Positions 28,366 to 41,450 of a DNA stretch of 64,000 nucleotides are shown in pieces. The first letter of the stretch is position 1; the number at the start of each line of letters is the position of its first letter. Position numbers and translations under genes: made by a program. The notes beneath the pieces are model-generated. The model was given only the letters and a program-made list of their open reading frames with translations, ran no database searches and was not told where the DNA came from. The stretch covers positions 33,843,711 through 33,907,710 of the forward strand of contig NC_134507.1 of the NCBI RefSeq assembly GCF_027942865.1. The letters are read 5' to 3'. This DNA is from Odontesthes bonariensis. Its lineage: Eukaryota; Chordata; Actinopteri; Atheriniformes; Atherinopsidae.

Positions 28366-31300
28366 TCAACACAGGCGCACAGAACCAGGAACATAGAATG
28401 TGAATTTAAATCCAGGATAAAGAGGTTCAGTGAATGTGGTGTTGATGGTGTAGTAGTGGATCAGTGTGTCAGAGATGACATTGTAGATGGAGAGGACGCC
28501 AGCGGCATGGTCCACATACACTGCTGCTCTGTGGGAGACAGAGGAGGAGGATGTTGGTCTCTCACTCAGACGTGAACCGTCAAAAAGGTCTACATTCCAG
28601 GACTGATCATTCCTTCCAAACTGATTGGCAGAGTCATCAGGAAACTGCCTGCTAATTCCTCTGTAACTCACTGCTATACCAACTCCTCCACTCCACTCGA
28701 CCTCCCAGTAACAGCGACCAGTCAGACCATTGCTACACAGCAGCTGAGGACACAAGTAATCAAATCTGTCTGGATGATTAGGATATGGCTGATCCTCGAA
28801 CTGCACAAATGTCACCTTCCTGTTGTTGTCAGACAATTTGAGGTTAATATTCACTGTGTTTGTGTCGATTATGAGTTGACAGGAATCTGGAGGAGAGAAC
28901 AAACACAATCCAGCTGCAGTTATTGATCTATCATCTGTTAACTTTAATCAATGAGTGATGTGACAGTGTGAAGATGGTTGGATGTCATGAATCAGATGAA
29001 GAACACACTTACACTTCCTCAGACCTGGTGTCAGCCATCGTTCTCCAGCAGGCTCCACCCTGAAAGGATGGGGAGGGGTCAGAGCAGCAAGTTTTCTTCA
29101 GTTTGTTTTCATCTTTACTGAATCAGGCAGAAAGAAACGAGTAGACCCCGTCATCACCCACTGTGAAAACATCTCTGCTGGGGCTATGGAAGGTTTGACT
29201 GAGTCAATAAAGGCTCATCGTTGAGAGAGGAGGTTAAGCGTTTAGACTGTACGGTCGTCAATAAGATCAGACACATCTGCACTTTTATGGAAGGATACTG
29301 TGTAGTTCACTTCAGTTCAGTTTTATGTACACGGTACCATTTCATTAGAATAATCTAGGAACGTCCATTCAAACCTATTTTTTAATTGCAAGAAAAAATA
29401 ACATCGATATCATGTTAAAATCACGATATTCTTGATGTATCCTATTCCAATTTGTTTAGGAATAGTTATGATTTTGTCATTCATGGATTTGGAGAAGGAT
29501 TTGGATTTTCATTTGGCTGCAGATGTTTGCCAAGACTTATGGCAGGACAATGAAAATAAATAATTTCATGTAGATTTTTGTCTATATTACTGAACAGTTC
29601 TGCCTTGTGACTTTTAGGAAACTTTTCAGTAAGCAGTGGCTTTTTCTGGCCACCCTCCAGTAAAGTCCAGGGGCCTCATGTACAAAGGGTGCGTACGCAC
29701 AAAATAGTGGCGTACGCACCTTTTCACGTCAACGATCAGATGTATCAAGAACGAAAAGACCGTGGAAATGTGCGGTGCCTCACGGCAGCTTCAGGGCTGG
29801 CGTACGCACGTTTCTGCAGCTACTGATTCTTTGGCGACACCTAAGGTGATGTTGGGAAACTGTTATAATGAATAAATGTGAAAACAATTAGTGCTCAGAC
29901 AGTGATGTGCACATTTGAGATAGATGAACAATTAATACTGATAAACAATCAACGCACCCATGTGTCTGCAATTACACGAGTGGATATAAAAGCAGCGCAA
30001 AGTGGTGCAATGCATACCATTAAAAACAATGGCTGCTTTAGCTGTATTAGAAATGCAAATGGTGCAATTCGAAGAGAGCGTGTGTTCACTAGACAGAGAG
30101 GATTTGCTGGCACATGATGGCGACTGACTCATCAGCCGTTTTGAGGGAAATCCTCCTGGAACTGTGCGCAGAGCTGCGGCCGGCGTTGGAGCGCAACACA
30201 GCGAGGAGCCATGCGCTGCCTGTGCTCACAGGTGATGTGCACACTGGGGTTCCAACCGGGGCATTCCAGGGGGAGCTGGCCAACTGATTGGGACTGTGCC
30301 AGTCTACCCTGACCCAAGCCATGCCAGCCGCGTGGGACAGAATTATCCGTATCTCAGCCACGTATATCAAATTCCCAGGCCAACATTAAAGCTCAATTTG
30401 AAGCGAGAGCCGGTTTTCCATTGTTATAAAAGCGCCATCACATGATGAATTTGTATGTTAACAGGAAACATTTTCATTCGATCATGTACAGATCATATGT
30501 GATGCATAAATGCAATTAACCAACATTGTGGCGAGGTGCCATCGTTCAACGCACGATTCATACATTCTGAGTAACAGCATGTTGGGAACAGACTTACAAG
30601 GTGGCACTGTGCGTGATGGGTGGCTTCTTGGTGAGTAACTTTATTGTGTAATTGTCCTAATATTATTCCCTGTGACGCGCATTTGTCACGTCCAAGGACT
30701 CGTTTTTAGTTTTCAGGTTTTAAGTTATGCTTTTGTTTTTCAGTCCATGTTTAGTTTTTAGTCATGCCTTAGTTTCCCTGCACTCTGTTTATTAGTTCAC
30801 TCACTTCACCTGTGTTTTTTCCCTCAGCTGCACTCACTCTCCAATCACTCTCACTCCCTATTTAGTTTCCTGCCTCCCCTGTCAGTTTGTCGAATCTTTG
30901 TTTGATGTCAAGTTTGTATACCCATGCCAGGATTCCTGCGTCCCATGATTTCCACGTTTTCGAAGCTAAGTATTTATTTATCCATGCCTTGTTAAGTTCT
31001 TTGTTTCTGTTCACAGCTATGTTTTTTCCGGCTCAGCCGTGTTTTATGTTGGTACTTTGTTTTGTTGTTAATAAATCAACCTTTTTTTTGAAAGTCCGCA
31101 TCCGTGTCCTCCCTTCCACACCACAACCTGACAGCATTGAGTCTGTGCGCCCCCAATTTCTGGCGTCTTCACAGCATCATTACTAGTCTGTGGTTAAAGT
31201 TAGTTTCTTGCTGGTTTTTGCTGGTTAAACTCCAGTTTAAGATCTTTCTAACAAGCCCCTGATCGTCTCTGTGGGCATATATTAATAACCCCGTGCGTAA

Positions 31301-34300
31301 AGTGTGAGATGTCTCAATCAGCCTCACCTTTTCCCCGGCGCACTTCTGCACGTTACTGTATGAACACGTTGTTGTGAGTTACACAAAAACATCAGTATTT
31401 AGCATGGGGGTAATCAGTCACCCACCTGAGCTCCCACCACCCCAGAGAGAGCAGTGTCCCCATAGTTGCGCCGACTCTCTGTTCAGAGTCGGTCACCCCC
31501 CCTACCCGACTGTTTTGGCCACACTGCAGCGGTGGGCAGCCAGTCTCCGCTTCACATCCACCTTAATGTCGGACCACTTCTTCTTCACCTCTGCTTGTGT
31601 GGCTTCTCTTACCCCACAGCATTAACCCACTCTCATTATCCCGCCCACTCTTGCGTTTGCTGCTTATGCTGGAGGACAGTGTGCCAAAGAACACATTTTA
31701 GCAGGCCTCCACTTCAGAAAGTAGCACCGACATCTTGCTTTCCGTGAAGTTGTTATTTTTTCCCGTCTTATTCATTCTTTTTTCTTTATTTTCTGACCGT
31801 ACAGAGGGGAATCACAGGTGCAGGGCTCATTTAAATATGATTTGCATATTTAAGTAGGGGCGTGGACAGGGAGGAGTCGGGTGCTCCGACATGTGCGCTC
31901 AATTCCACGTTGAATGTACGTGGGATGTACAAACGAAACGTGCTTGGATTGATGCGTGCACACAGATTCATACATCTGACGTTGGAGGGCATTTGGGTTT
32001 GAGAGTACGCCATGTTTCAGTAGGAAATCCACGCAAGTCTTTGTACATGAGGCCCCAGCTCTGTACAGGTTATAGTGTTCCATGGGCAGATCCACCAGTC
32101 TCCTTCCAGCTCCTTCAGGTCTGTTTGTTTCCTCTCTGATTAATGCCCTCCTTACCAGTTCTGTGAGTTTTGGTAGACAGACCACCTCAGGCAGTTTGTT
32201 GTGGTTCCATATTAGTTCATCAGTTTGGATGTCATGTTATGTTTTATATTCTAGGTCATTACTCTCAGTTATGTATATTCATCTATCCTTTCTTGCCCAT
32301 TGTGGATTCTGTAGAATTTACTTCCACTCTTAATTAACACCAGGTCGTCAGATGCTGATCACCTCACCTGCGGTTAATTTTTTAGGGAGGGAGCTTATGG
32401 ATAATATTGTGATGTGACTCTCATAATCCTGCTGCTGCAGATATGTTTGTGTTGCCTGAAGGTGAACCAGTCCGGGGGATGCCATTGATTTAGTCCTGGA
32501 CCAGACTGGGTCTCTGTTGTTGACAGCATTACGGATTTAGATTGCATAAAGGAATTGTTTTTGGAAGAGTCATATTTGCCAGCAATAACATTAAACACTG
32601 TAAAAAGTTTTATTGCATCTGAGCAAGAGCACAAAGAGAATATATTTTATGATCAATGTCAGAGAATTAGAACTCATTTTAAAATCTATTTTCTGCTGGT
32701 GATAATTTGAGCATTCTGGATTGTTAAATTTAGTTCTGGTGGCTTTATCTCTGAGCTGAAATAGTTTAAGTTATGAATACTGTTCATTTAACAAGCTGAA
32801 GCTGTCTGAGCCAGTTGATGTGAAGATCCCACATAAATGGTAAGTGAGAGGAAGCACAAAGTAAACAGAGCTTTGAATAAACACACTGGCTGAGTAAAAG
32901 ACAATATGTTTCCAGCTTTTCTTCTCATATCAAAAACTGTGCTGCAGTAGTCCTCTCCATACCTGAGAGTTCCCAATTTGCAGTGTGGATCCTCTTTTTT
33001 TGCCATCAGCAGCTTCACTCCTGAGGCTCCTGGATGGTTGTAGCTCAGGTCCAGCTCTCTCAGATGGGAGGGGTTGGAGGTCAGAGCTTCAGCCAGAGAA
33101 GCACAGCCTTCCTCTGTGATCAGACAGCCTGACAGGCTGCACACACACAGAACAACACAGAAACTCTGAGAGAACTGCTCTGAAATATCAGGAACAAAAA
33201 AATCTTTCAAATCTGTTTTGATCAGGTACATTTTGGTTGTGAAACGAAGGCTTTAATACCCAATCAGAAGAAATTGATGGTCCATAACTAAATGATATTA
33301 ATAGAAAAAGGTGAAGAAAAACAATTCATTCTCCTGAAAATTATATTCGACTTACAACATCCTGCTGACATTTTTTAAAGCAAAAGATAATTTGACAAGT
33401 CATAGCAAATTACACTCCTTCAGTTGAGATTGAAGAAATATTAGATTTGATCAATTTAACAAGCTGATATAGTCTGACCTCAAACTCTCCAGTCTGCAGT
33501 TTGGACTCTTCAGTCCAGCAGACAGCTGCTTCACTCCTGAATCCTGCAGGTTGTTGTTACTCAGGTCCAGTTCTGCCAGGCTGGAGGACTGGGAGCTGAG
33601 AGCTGAGGACAGAGCTGCACATCCTTCATCTGAGAGGTTACAGCCACTCAGGCTAATGAGAGAATAATTAATAAAAACTATTGATTTCCTCATCAATGCT
33701 TTAATGATAATTGACACGTTCTTCCAAAGGGATGGTTGGGTTGATCCTGCCTCTTTGGGAATTTCATTAATGCTATGAACTGGTACTTTATAGATAAAAC
33801 TGCAATAAATTTAAACAATTTAACTTACTTTTTTTTATCTATTAAAACAAACCAGTGCATTTAAGAACAAACATCTGACTGTTTATACGTACAGAGCTTT
33901 GTTGGAGCCTTTGACCACTGGCAGCAGCCTCAGAAGAGCCTCCTCTGAAGCAGAGTATTTCTTCAGGTCAAACACATCCAGATGTTTTCCTGATGACAGT
34001 AAGATGAAGACCAGAGCTGACCACTGAGCAGGAGACAGTTTATCTGTGGAGAGACTTCCTGAACTCAGGTAACGTTGGATCTCCTCCACCAGAGAACGAT
34101 CATTCAGTTCATTCAGACAGTGGAACAGATTAATGCTTCTCTCTGCAGACAGATTCTCACTGATCTTCTTCTTGATGTACTCGACTGTTTCCTGATTGGT
34201 CTGTGAGCTACTTCCTGTCTGTGTCAGCAGGCCTCGTAGGAGCCTCTGACTGGTCTGCAGTGAGAGACCCAGGAGGAAGCGGAGGAACAGGTCCAGGTGT

Positions 34301-37010
34301 CCATTTGGACTCTCTAAGGCCTTGCCTACAGCACTCTGATGGAGATGCTTTAGCTTTGCTTTTTTTAGTTTGTACCAGAAAAAGCTTTTTTTGTCTCTTT
34401 GCAGTAAGTCAACTCCAGAGCTGATGAAGGTCAGATGGACATGAAGAGCAGCCAGAAACTCCTGAACACTCAGATGGATGAAGCAGAACACCTTCTCCTG
34501 GTACAGCCCTCGCTCCTCTTTAAAGATCTGTGTGAACACTCCTGAGTACACTGAGGCTGCTGAGATATCGATGCCACACTCTGTCAGGTCTGATTCATAG
34601 AAGATCAGGTTTCCTTTCTGCAGCTGCTCAAAAGCCAGTTTTCCCAGAGACTCAATCATCTTCCTGCTCTCTGGACTCCAGTGTGGTTCTGTCTCAGCTC
34701 CTCCATCATACTTGAGCTTCTTCACTTTGGCCTGAACCACCAGGAAGTGGATGTACATCTCAGTCAGGGTGCTGGGCAGCTCTGCTCCCTCTCTGGTTTC
34801 CAACACATCCTCCAGAACTGTAGCAGTGATCCAGCAGAAGACTGGGATGTGGCACATGATGTGGAGGCTTCGTGATGTCTGGATGTGGGAGATGATCCTG
34901 CTGGCCTGCTCCTCATCTCTGAATCTCTTCCTGAAGTACTCCTCCTTCTGTGGGTCAGTGAACCCTCTGACCTCTGTCACCATGCCGACACAGCCAGCAG
35001 GGATCTGATTGGCTGCTGCAGGTCGTGTGGTTATCCAGAGGCGAGCAGAGGGAAGCAGCTTCCCCCTGATGAGGTTTGTCAGCAGCACATCCACTGAGGT
35101 GGGCTCTGTAGCATCAATCAGGGGCTCCTTGCTGTGGAAGTCCAGAGGAAGTCGACACTCATCCAGACCGTCGAAGATGAACACAACCTGGAACTCTTCA
35201 AAGCTGCAGATTCCTGCTGCTTTGGTCTCAGTAAAGAAGTGATGAACAAGTTCCACCAAGCTGAACTTTCTCTCTTTCAGCACATTCAGCTCTCTGAAAG
35301 TGAATGGAAACATGAGCTGGATGTCCTGGTTGGCTTTGCCTTCAGCCCAGTCCAGAGTGAACTTTTGTGTTGAGACTGTTTTCCCAATGCCAGCCACTCC
35401 CTTTGTCATCACTGTTCTGATTGGTTCATCTCTTCCAGGTGGGCCTTTAAAGATGTCTTCTTGTCTGATGGATGTTTCTGCTCTGCCTGCCTTCCTGGAT
35501 GCTGCTTCAATCTGTCTGACCTCGTGTTCATCATTGACCTCTCCGGTCCCTCCCTCTGTGATGTAGAGCTCTGTGTAGATCTGATTCAGAAGGGTTGGCT
35601 TTCCTGCTTTAGCAATTCCCTCAAACACACACTGGAACTTTTTTGTCAGGTTAGACTTAAGCTTAGGCTGACACCTGTTAAGAGCCTCTGAAAGACAGAA
35701 TAAGAGATGCAATTATTTTTCTTTCATTAAGCAGTTTATTGTGTCAATAAGAATCAAACTCCATGAAATAAGTTAAATCATGTGTTTTGTGACTGTAATG
35801 TGCTTCTTTCAAATGTTTGTCTTATTTATTACTGCAAATGAAGCTGCTGTTTCATCATTTCAGATTAATCTCACAACATATAATCAGTTTGGGGAATGAA
35901 AGAATGTGTTTATTCTTCACTGATTTTACACAAATTATCTTAATGTTCATGTCCACATAGAATCATTCAAACACCCTGTAGGTGGGAACAGTTAAAAGAA
36001 AGTGAACCCTGTGGAAACAACAATAAAAGTTGTACATCATCTCCATTTATCACATGATACCACAAGTTACAGGTGAGTTGAAGTGAAATCTGAAGCTTTG
36101 ACCCATACAGTGATAGCATCTGAAAGTGCTGTTTGCTTCCATTTGTGGCCTTAGTCACTGCAGAACACACGTTTCTGAGAGGCCATCTTGTGTTGAATCA
36201 TTTCTGTTGAATCATTTCTGTCAGACTTTTCTCTTACAGGAATATAGTTATAGTGATTCCAATTTTTACAGTGGTCATGCCGTATTTGCACAAAGAACAC
36301 AGAGCAGACGGTCTTCCTCTATGCAAGCTCAACACACTGACCAAACAGAGTCAGCACCACATTCAGTGTGTGTTTACACACTGATGTAACTCAGCAAAGA
36401 CAATTTGAAAGGAATAGTGTGTCATTTGCTGTAGCTCTGGTGTTCACAGTTCAGTCAGATTGGCTTCTTGTGTTGCTGAGTTACTGACATCACATACCTG
36501 TTGATGCTGAGGAAGATGATGAAGATGATGAAGCTGCTCCAGTTGACAGGCCTTCCAACACATTCTGTGATGCTTGTCCTGTTGGAGGAAAGTTAATCTG
36601 AAATCAATCATAAAGAATTCCTCTTCATAAAACAACTATGTGAAATCAGAGAGCCATAAAGTTTGAACCTTCACAGTAAAGCTTTTAGTGTTTGATGCAT
36701 GCTGTAAAACATCGTCTGCATTCTCCACCACGTACATCTTGATGCTTTGCTCTTCTTCTGACTAACCTTTATTCATCTTGATCTTTTTAAAAATGGAACT
36801 TGTAACCTCCATCACATGTTCAGTGGTATACATCTCAACCATCATATCCACTGTATCCAGCCTGTCTGCTTTCTCCAGACGACACTTTTTGATGGCTTCA
36901 AATCCATCCAGCAACTCAGGATTCTGAAGGTACCAGTGGAAAAGTTTTAGCTCCTGTTCTCCTAAATCCTCCAGTGTTTCCAGCAGCTGCTGCTTCACAG
37001 GCGTCTCCAT
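28366..37010 (-). CDS. NLR immune receptor, PYD-FISNA-NACHT-LRR-B30.2 (seven exons)
   Basis: Exons on minus: 37010-36767, 36578-36498, 35687-33893, 33652-33479, 33136-32963, 29059-29013, 28886-28366. They sum to 3036 nt, 1011 codons plus stop, and every junction keeps frame. Exon 1 is a pyrin domain ([20 protein letters not shown]). Exon 2 is a Ser-rich linker. Exon 3 carries FISNA ([17 protein letters not shown]) and NACHT with Walker A GVAGIGKT and Walker B FIFDGLDE. Two 174-nt LRR exons follow ([38 protein letters not shown]), then a 47-nt link exon and a PRY-SPRY exon ending in the stop. This is the fish-expanded NLR-C plan, an ATP-binding cytosolic sensor of infection. Only two LRR exons is low. 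A transposon fills the intron before the link exon. A non-coding first exon may lie near 40386-40480. Confidence 0.9.
30029..30640 (+). pseudogene. HARBI1-like nuclease remnant
   Basis: Starts [14 protein letters not shown] then [12 protein letters not shown], a stop, and LISRF. A shifted frame gives [20 protein letters not shown] and later [21 protein letters not shown] second block ([28 protein letters not shown]) ends at a CTTG|GTGAGT donor. Together these are the N-terminal half and part of the DDE core. At least one stop and several frameshifts are present. Confidence 0.75.
30684..31133 (+). mobile_element. solo LTR of an LTR retroelement
   Basis: 450 bp, begins TGTCACG and ends CTGACA, flanked by the 5-bp duplication GCATT (30679-30683, 31134-31138). 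It has an AATAAA near its 3' end. No internal coding sequence is left, as after recombination between two LTRs. It inserted after the Harbinger copy. The family is not resolved. Confidence 0.8.
31430..31640 (-). pseudogene. Harbinger Myb/SANT-like protein remnant
   Basis: The minus strand reads [20 protein letters not shown] then [10 protein letters not shown], the conserved end of the Myb-like DNA-binding partner of Harbinger nucleases. LTDSEQRV follows after a short gap. The frame is not maintained over the whole region. Confidence 0.6.
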
Positions 37011-37019
37011 CTTTGCCCT

Positions 37020-37600
37020 GTAGAAAGATCAGAGGACATTTTCATGGCAGGAACACAAAGAACCACTGTTCATTACATCTTTTCTGTTTTCATTGATGAT
37101 TTAGCTCTGGATGGATTCTGTTATTGACTGCAGTGGAATGCTATCAATGAGAAAACTTTGTTATTTAGCTCCACATACTCTCATACCAGCCCAGATTTGA
37201 TCACTGGTGATCGTCACACACTTCTCGCCCTCTTGATCCCAACTTGCTCTGACATCACGGTGACGTATAGTTCAAGAGGTGAACCAGAGAGCAACGTCAG
37301 CTGACTGTGGTCAAAGAGAACTGCTGGTGATCTAAGAAGTGGAGAATCCATAGATGCAGTCGGTATCAAGGATACTTTCTCCATGCTATTACTTTTATCC
37401 CCTGTGGATGTTTGAAAAGTTTTCAAATAAACAATTTTTCTACTGAAATTTGAAAAAGGATTGTATAGAAAACGAGCGCTCTGTAAGAGCAGATACAATA
37501 ATTTATATATACCTCTGACAGATACAACCACAGAGTATAAAAGCCAATGAGGTCCCCCAGCAGTCTAGGCCTATAGCAGTTTAACTATGGGATGTTTGAG
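37020..37600. other. upstream of the NLR first coding exon
   Basis: A likely 5' UTR boundary (acceptor CTGTAG) may lie just before the ATG. No TATA box is convincing. Confidence 0.35.
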
Positions 37601-37611
37601 GATCATATAGG

Positions 37612-37617
37612 TAGATT

Positions 37618-37661
<44 letters not shown>

Positions 37662-38430
37662 CTTTATTGATCCCGAAGGAAATTCAAGCATCCAGTAGCA
37701 AGACATAATAAAGCAATAAAATGTTTATACAATTATAAACAATTTCAAAACAATATAAAAATTTTAAAAACAAGTTTAGAAATTGTATGTTCTCCCCATG
37801 TATGCGTAGGTTCTCTCTGGGTACTCCGGCTTCCTCCAACTCTCCAAAAACATGCATGTTAAGTTAAATGGTGTCTATAAAATTGTCCTTAGGAGTGAGT
37901 GTGAGCGTGCATGGTTGTTTGTCTTGTTGTCTCGTTTGTCTCTGTGTGGCCCTGATGGACTGGCGGCCTGTCCAGGGTGTACCCCAATGACCTCGCCCAA
38001 TGACCGCTAGGATAGGCCCCCCTGTCCCCCCCGTGACCCGACCGACGGATTCAACGGGTATAGAAAATGGATGGATGCATGGATGGAAGTTTAGAAATAT
38101 AAAGTGACCAGTGAAATACAGAAGTGCCATCACTTAGAGCTGTTGTTCAACCTGATGGCCATTGGAACAAAAGAGTTTTTGAGTGTGTTGGTGGAGCAGG
38201 ATTGAGATGGCAGTCTGCCACTGACCACACTCCTCTGCCTGATGAAGGTGATGTGCAGAGGGTGGTGGGCGTTGTCCAGTATGGACAGGAGTTTATCCAG
38301 GGTCCTTCTCTGTGCCACTGTCACCAGAGTCCAGCTCTGTGCCCACCACTGAGCCAGCTCTCCTCACCAGTCTGTCCACTCTTCTTGCTGCTACCTCCTG
38401 TTAGCTCGATTCTTTCAATGGAAGCTCAAG
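37612..38430 (-). mobile_element. L2/CR1-group LINE 3' end with (GATA)n tail
   Basis: The minus frame reads TVAQRRTLDKLLSILDNAHH then PLHITFIRQRSVVSGRLPSQ and NTLKNSFVPMAIRLNN, the C-terminal part of ORF2. The element ends in GATCAATAAAGTATC-type sequence and a TATC repeat (37612-37660 as GATA on plus). Another repeat is inserted at 37780-38090. Confidence 0.75.
37780..38090 (+). repeat. interspersed fish repeat, longer copy
   Basis: GTTCTCCCCATGTATGCGT, CTCCGGCTTCCTCC, GCCTGTCCAGGGTGTACCCC and TATAGAAAATGGATGGATG: the widespread teleost repeat also seen at 27476-27600. It splits the LINE 3' tail from its coding region, so it inserted later. Confidence 0.75.
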
Positions 38431-38919
38431 AACAAGCCGGAGGAATCTCAAGTTAAATAAAGTGTCAAGCATTTCAGCGTTGGGCTCAGTGGAACAGAGC
38501 TCCCGCAGGAAATCCGTCAGACTGAGCCTCGATTTCCGGTTATCATTTCCTCATCATTTCACATAAGTTGGACTCACACTCAAGCAAGTATGATTGGACA
38601 TGAGTAGGTTCAACATGCTTCGTCGTATTCTCTGGATCAGCCAAAACAATGTGTGTGTGTGAATCTGGCCTTGGTTTCCCAGGCTTTCCCAATTGTTTTG
38701 TCTTCCCATTCCTGGATCACTTTAGGTCATCATGGAAAAGTACAGAGACTATTTCATTCATAATGTCTAAGAACAAAGCCAATTTTAACAATTCCCCCTT
38801 TTGGCATGATTATATCATGACAAATTAACCAAGTCAAATAACTGAGGTAGGAATGTTATCTTCTGTATTGTGTCACACCTGTTAGCAGCAGCAAAGTTTT
38901 AGCAGGCCCCCAAACTGGA

Positions 38920-39490
38920 AGATGCCACTTACCTTTAAGGTGCAGCAGTCCTAGAAACCTGTTTTATATGTGAATCAAATGATAAATTCTGGTCAAAAAT
39001 AACTTCACGGTTCCTCTCTGTAGCACTAGCAGTCCAGGAAATACCATCTTGAGTAACTATATAGCTAGACAATTTCTCCCTAGAGCGCTCAGGTCCAAAG
39101 ATAACAACTTCAGTTTTGTCTTATTTTAGAAGCAGACAGTTATAAGTCATCCAGGTCTTTATGTCTTTAAGACATGCTTGTAGTCTGGCCAACCTATTGG
39201 GTTCATCTGGTTTTATAGATAAGTACAACTGGGTATCATCAGCATAGCAATGGAAATTTATGCCATGCTGTCTAATAATGTTACCTAATGGAAGCATGTA
39301 TAAAGTGAAAAGAATCGGTCCATGCACAGAACCCTGGGGAACTCCATGACTTACTCTGGTGTGTGAGGAAGATTCTTCATTTACAAGAACAAACTGAAAT
39401 ATATCAAATAAATATGACTTAAACCAGCCTAATACAGTTCCTTTAATCCCAATTTCTGTATATAGATAAACAGTTTTACAATCCAAATAT
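38920..39490 (-). mobile_element. L2-like LINE reverse transcriptase fragment
   Basis: The minus frame has GIKGTVLGWFKSYL, VSHGVPQGSVHGPILF and FHCYADDTQLYLS (catalytic YADD). It continues after a stop into sequence reading KTEVVIFGPERSREKLSSYI. 5' and 3' ends are missing. Confidence 0.85.
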
Positions 39491-41450
39491 CATAGTGTTG
39501 AAATCTGTCTATGTCATCATCAAGAAAGAAATTCCCCAACCCGAATCAATAAACGTCCAGTGTTGTGTTACTTCCCTTTTTTATCTTTGCTGAGTGGTGT
39601 TGCAACACTCTGTCATCACAATTAAATTTCACCATCAGTGCAAGCACACAAAGAAAGCGGGCTGGTGTTTGCTTCCCTTCAAGTGAGAAAAACTGGAACT
39701 CAAACACTTGTTATAAAAGCAAAGACAGTCTGTACTTTCCAAAGAAGTCAGTGTTTGACATGAGGACCCCTCCCAGTTTTACCGGTGATTTCATGAAACA
39801 TCCTCACCAACATCTTTAATTGAATAAAAATCAGTCTATAAAATGGTGACTGTGGATGAAGCTATCTGATTTCAGACAATCCAACCACCAGCCACAACAC
39901 AAAGCCCTTTGTACTTGTAGCTGAATTCATAGCTGTCACCATAACCACAACCTAAAACCACAACCTTTGAAATAACTAAAATAATACAAATGACATTTTT
40001 TAACTGCATTAATGTGCAAAGATAAAATCAATATCTCCCCAGAAATATTATAAAATTTTTAGGGCTTAAAAATCTTAAAGTAATATATTTTCCACTGCAC
40101 AGACAATAAAAAGACAATGGTTCAAACAAAAAGCTAATCTACTGTATGGAGTTCTCACCATAACATTAACCACTATTTATAGTCTATATATACGTATATG
40201 TCTAGAGATCTAATCTCATCTCTAATACTGACTGATATTACACACAGTTCAATCTGAGATGACACTTTAGAGTTACTTTAACATCATAGCATGAATGTTT
40301 CTGTGATTTTAACACAAGAACAGTAAACAAACTAAGCAAAGAGTCTTTAAAGAATGAAACGCTCAAAGTGTTAGATACATTACCTTCACACAGAGGAAAG
40401 ATGCTTTTTTACGGTGAAAATCAGAAGTGAGAGTCAGAAAGGAACTTGTTCATGATAACAGGCTCATCTTGGCTTAAGCCTCAAACCTGGGACAAAAAAG
40501 TTTCCTGTTTGGTCTGTTTGTTTAGTCATAGAACAGGAAGTCCATCGGCTGATGGCTGACAGCTGCACTGACTGCTCCTCCTCTACATGAGCTGCTGGAA
40601 GCAGTCCTTCTCTTCCTTTGCTGTCAGTTTACTCATGAACGTTCCACAGTTGTTTTTTGCTGACTATAATTCACCCTTAACTCATCCGGACACACACTCC
40701 ACCTCTGCTGCTTCAGATTAATTAGTTTGAACTAGATATCAAGTTAATAGTCAGATGTGGTCATCTTTGTCCTGTTTTTGAGAAAGTTTGTGAAGGGCCA
40801 TTTTAAACTGAATCTACAACACTTTGAAATGTGTGAAAATGGAGGAGTTTGAAACACTTTGTGAAGAGCAAAAGACAAATGTTTGTTGAAACTGAACAAT
40901 GAACGGCTTCTTTATGTTGGAGTCTCATGAAATGACAGGTGATCATCATCCTCACAGAGACTTTGGACTCTCACATGAGCAGCAGCATCTTGGTGTTACA
41001 CTGAAAGAGGTCAAAATATTCCACACAATGGGAAGATACAGTTAATGGTTTGGCTGTTTGGTGTCAAAAATGTTCTTTTATTTAAATGATTTCTTTTGAC
41101 TTCTGTCACCTTGTGCTGGGCCCACACCTGACACCTCCATGGTGTCACATATGTGATTTGGCCAAACTGTCCTCCAGTCAAAACGACCAAATAGATAATC
41201 TGTTCATACCTTTAAATTGGGCCCATAAGGGCTCCTTGGATCTGCCACTCCTACAGGCTGTGGAGGGAAAATATGAGCATTTCAACACTGGAACAAATGT
41301 CATTCCAAAGCATCTCATTGAACAAGACACAAAGTCCTCTTTAGGAGAAACAAGTGGGATGGATGGAGGACTGTGGTGCAGTTTCAGTCCCCACATATGA
41401 GATCAGTTTCTTCACCTCTGGGTTAAACTCGCTTAATAACATGATTTGTA
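39491..41450. other. intergenic, possible NLR 5' non-coding exon
   Basis: A 104-codon plus frame (41086-41400) has no recognised family. On minus, 40480-40386 ends at GAAG|GTAATG and resembles non-coding first exons upstream of fish NLR genes, but this is weak. Confidence 0.35.

Larger units (their letters stand above)
29671..32055 (+). mobile_element. PIF/Harbinger transposon in the NLR intron
   Basis: Inverted ends GGGCCTCATGTACAA at both sides, with the 3-bp duplication CAG (29668-29670, 32056-32058), the CWG target known for Harbinger3-type elements. It contains HARBI1-like pieces on plus and a Myb/SANT-like piece on minus, the two genes of the superfamily. A solo LTR lies between them. 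Without the LTR it is about 1.9 kb; the nuclease gene is interrupted and incomplete. Confidence 0.88.

Noticed and set aside
30684-31133. Host promoter or exon inside the NLR intron
   Set aside because: The TG...CA ends with a 5-bp duplication show it is a solo LTR.
34203-35691. Plus-strand frames opposite the NACHT exon
   Set aside because: Antisense shadows of the NLR coding exon.
37612-37660. CRISPR-like regular repeat
   Set aside because: A simple GATA microsatellite without spacers, at a LINE tail in a eukaryotic genome.
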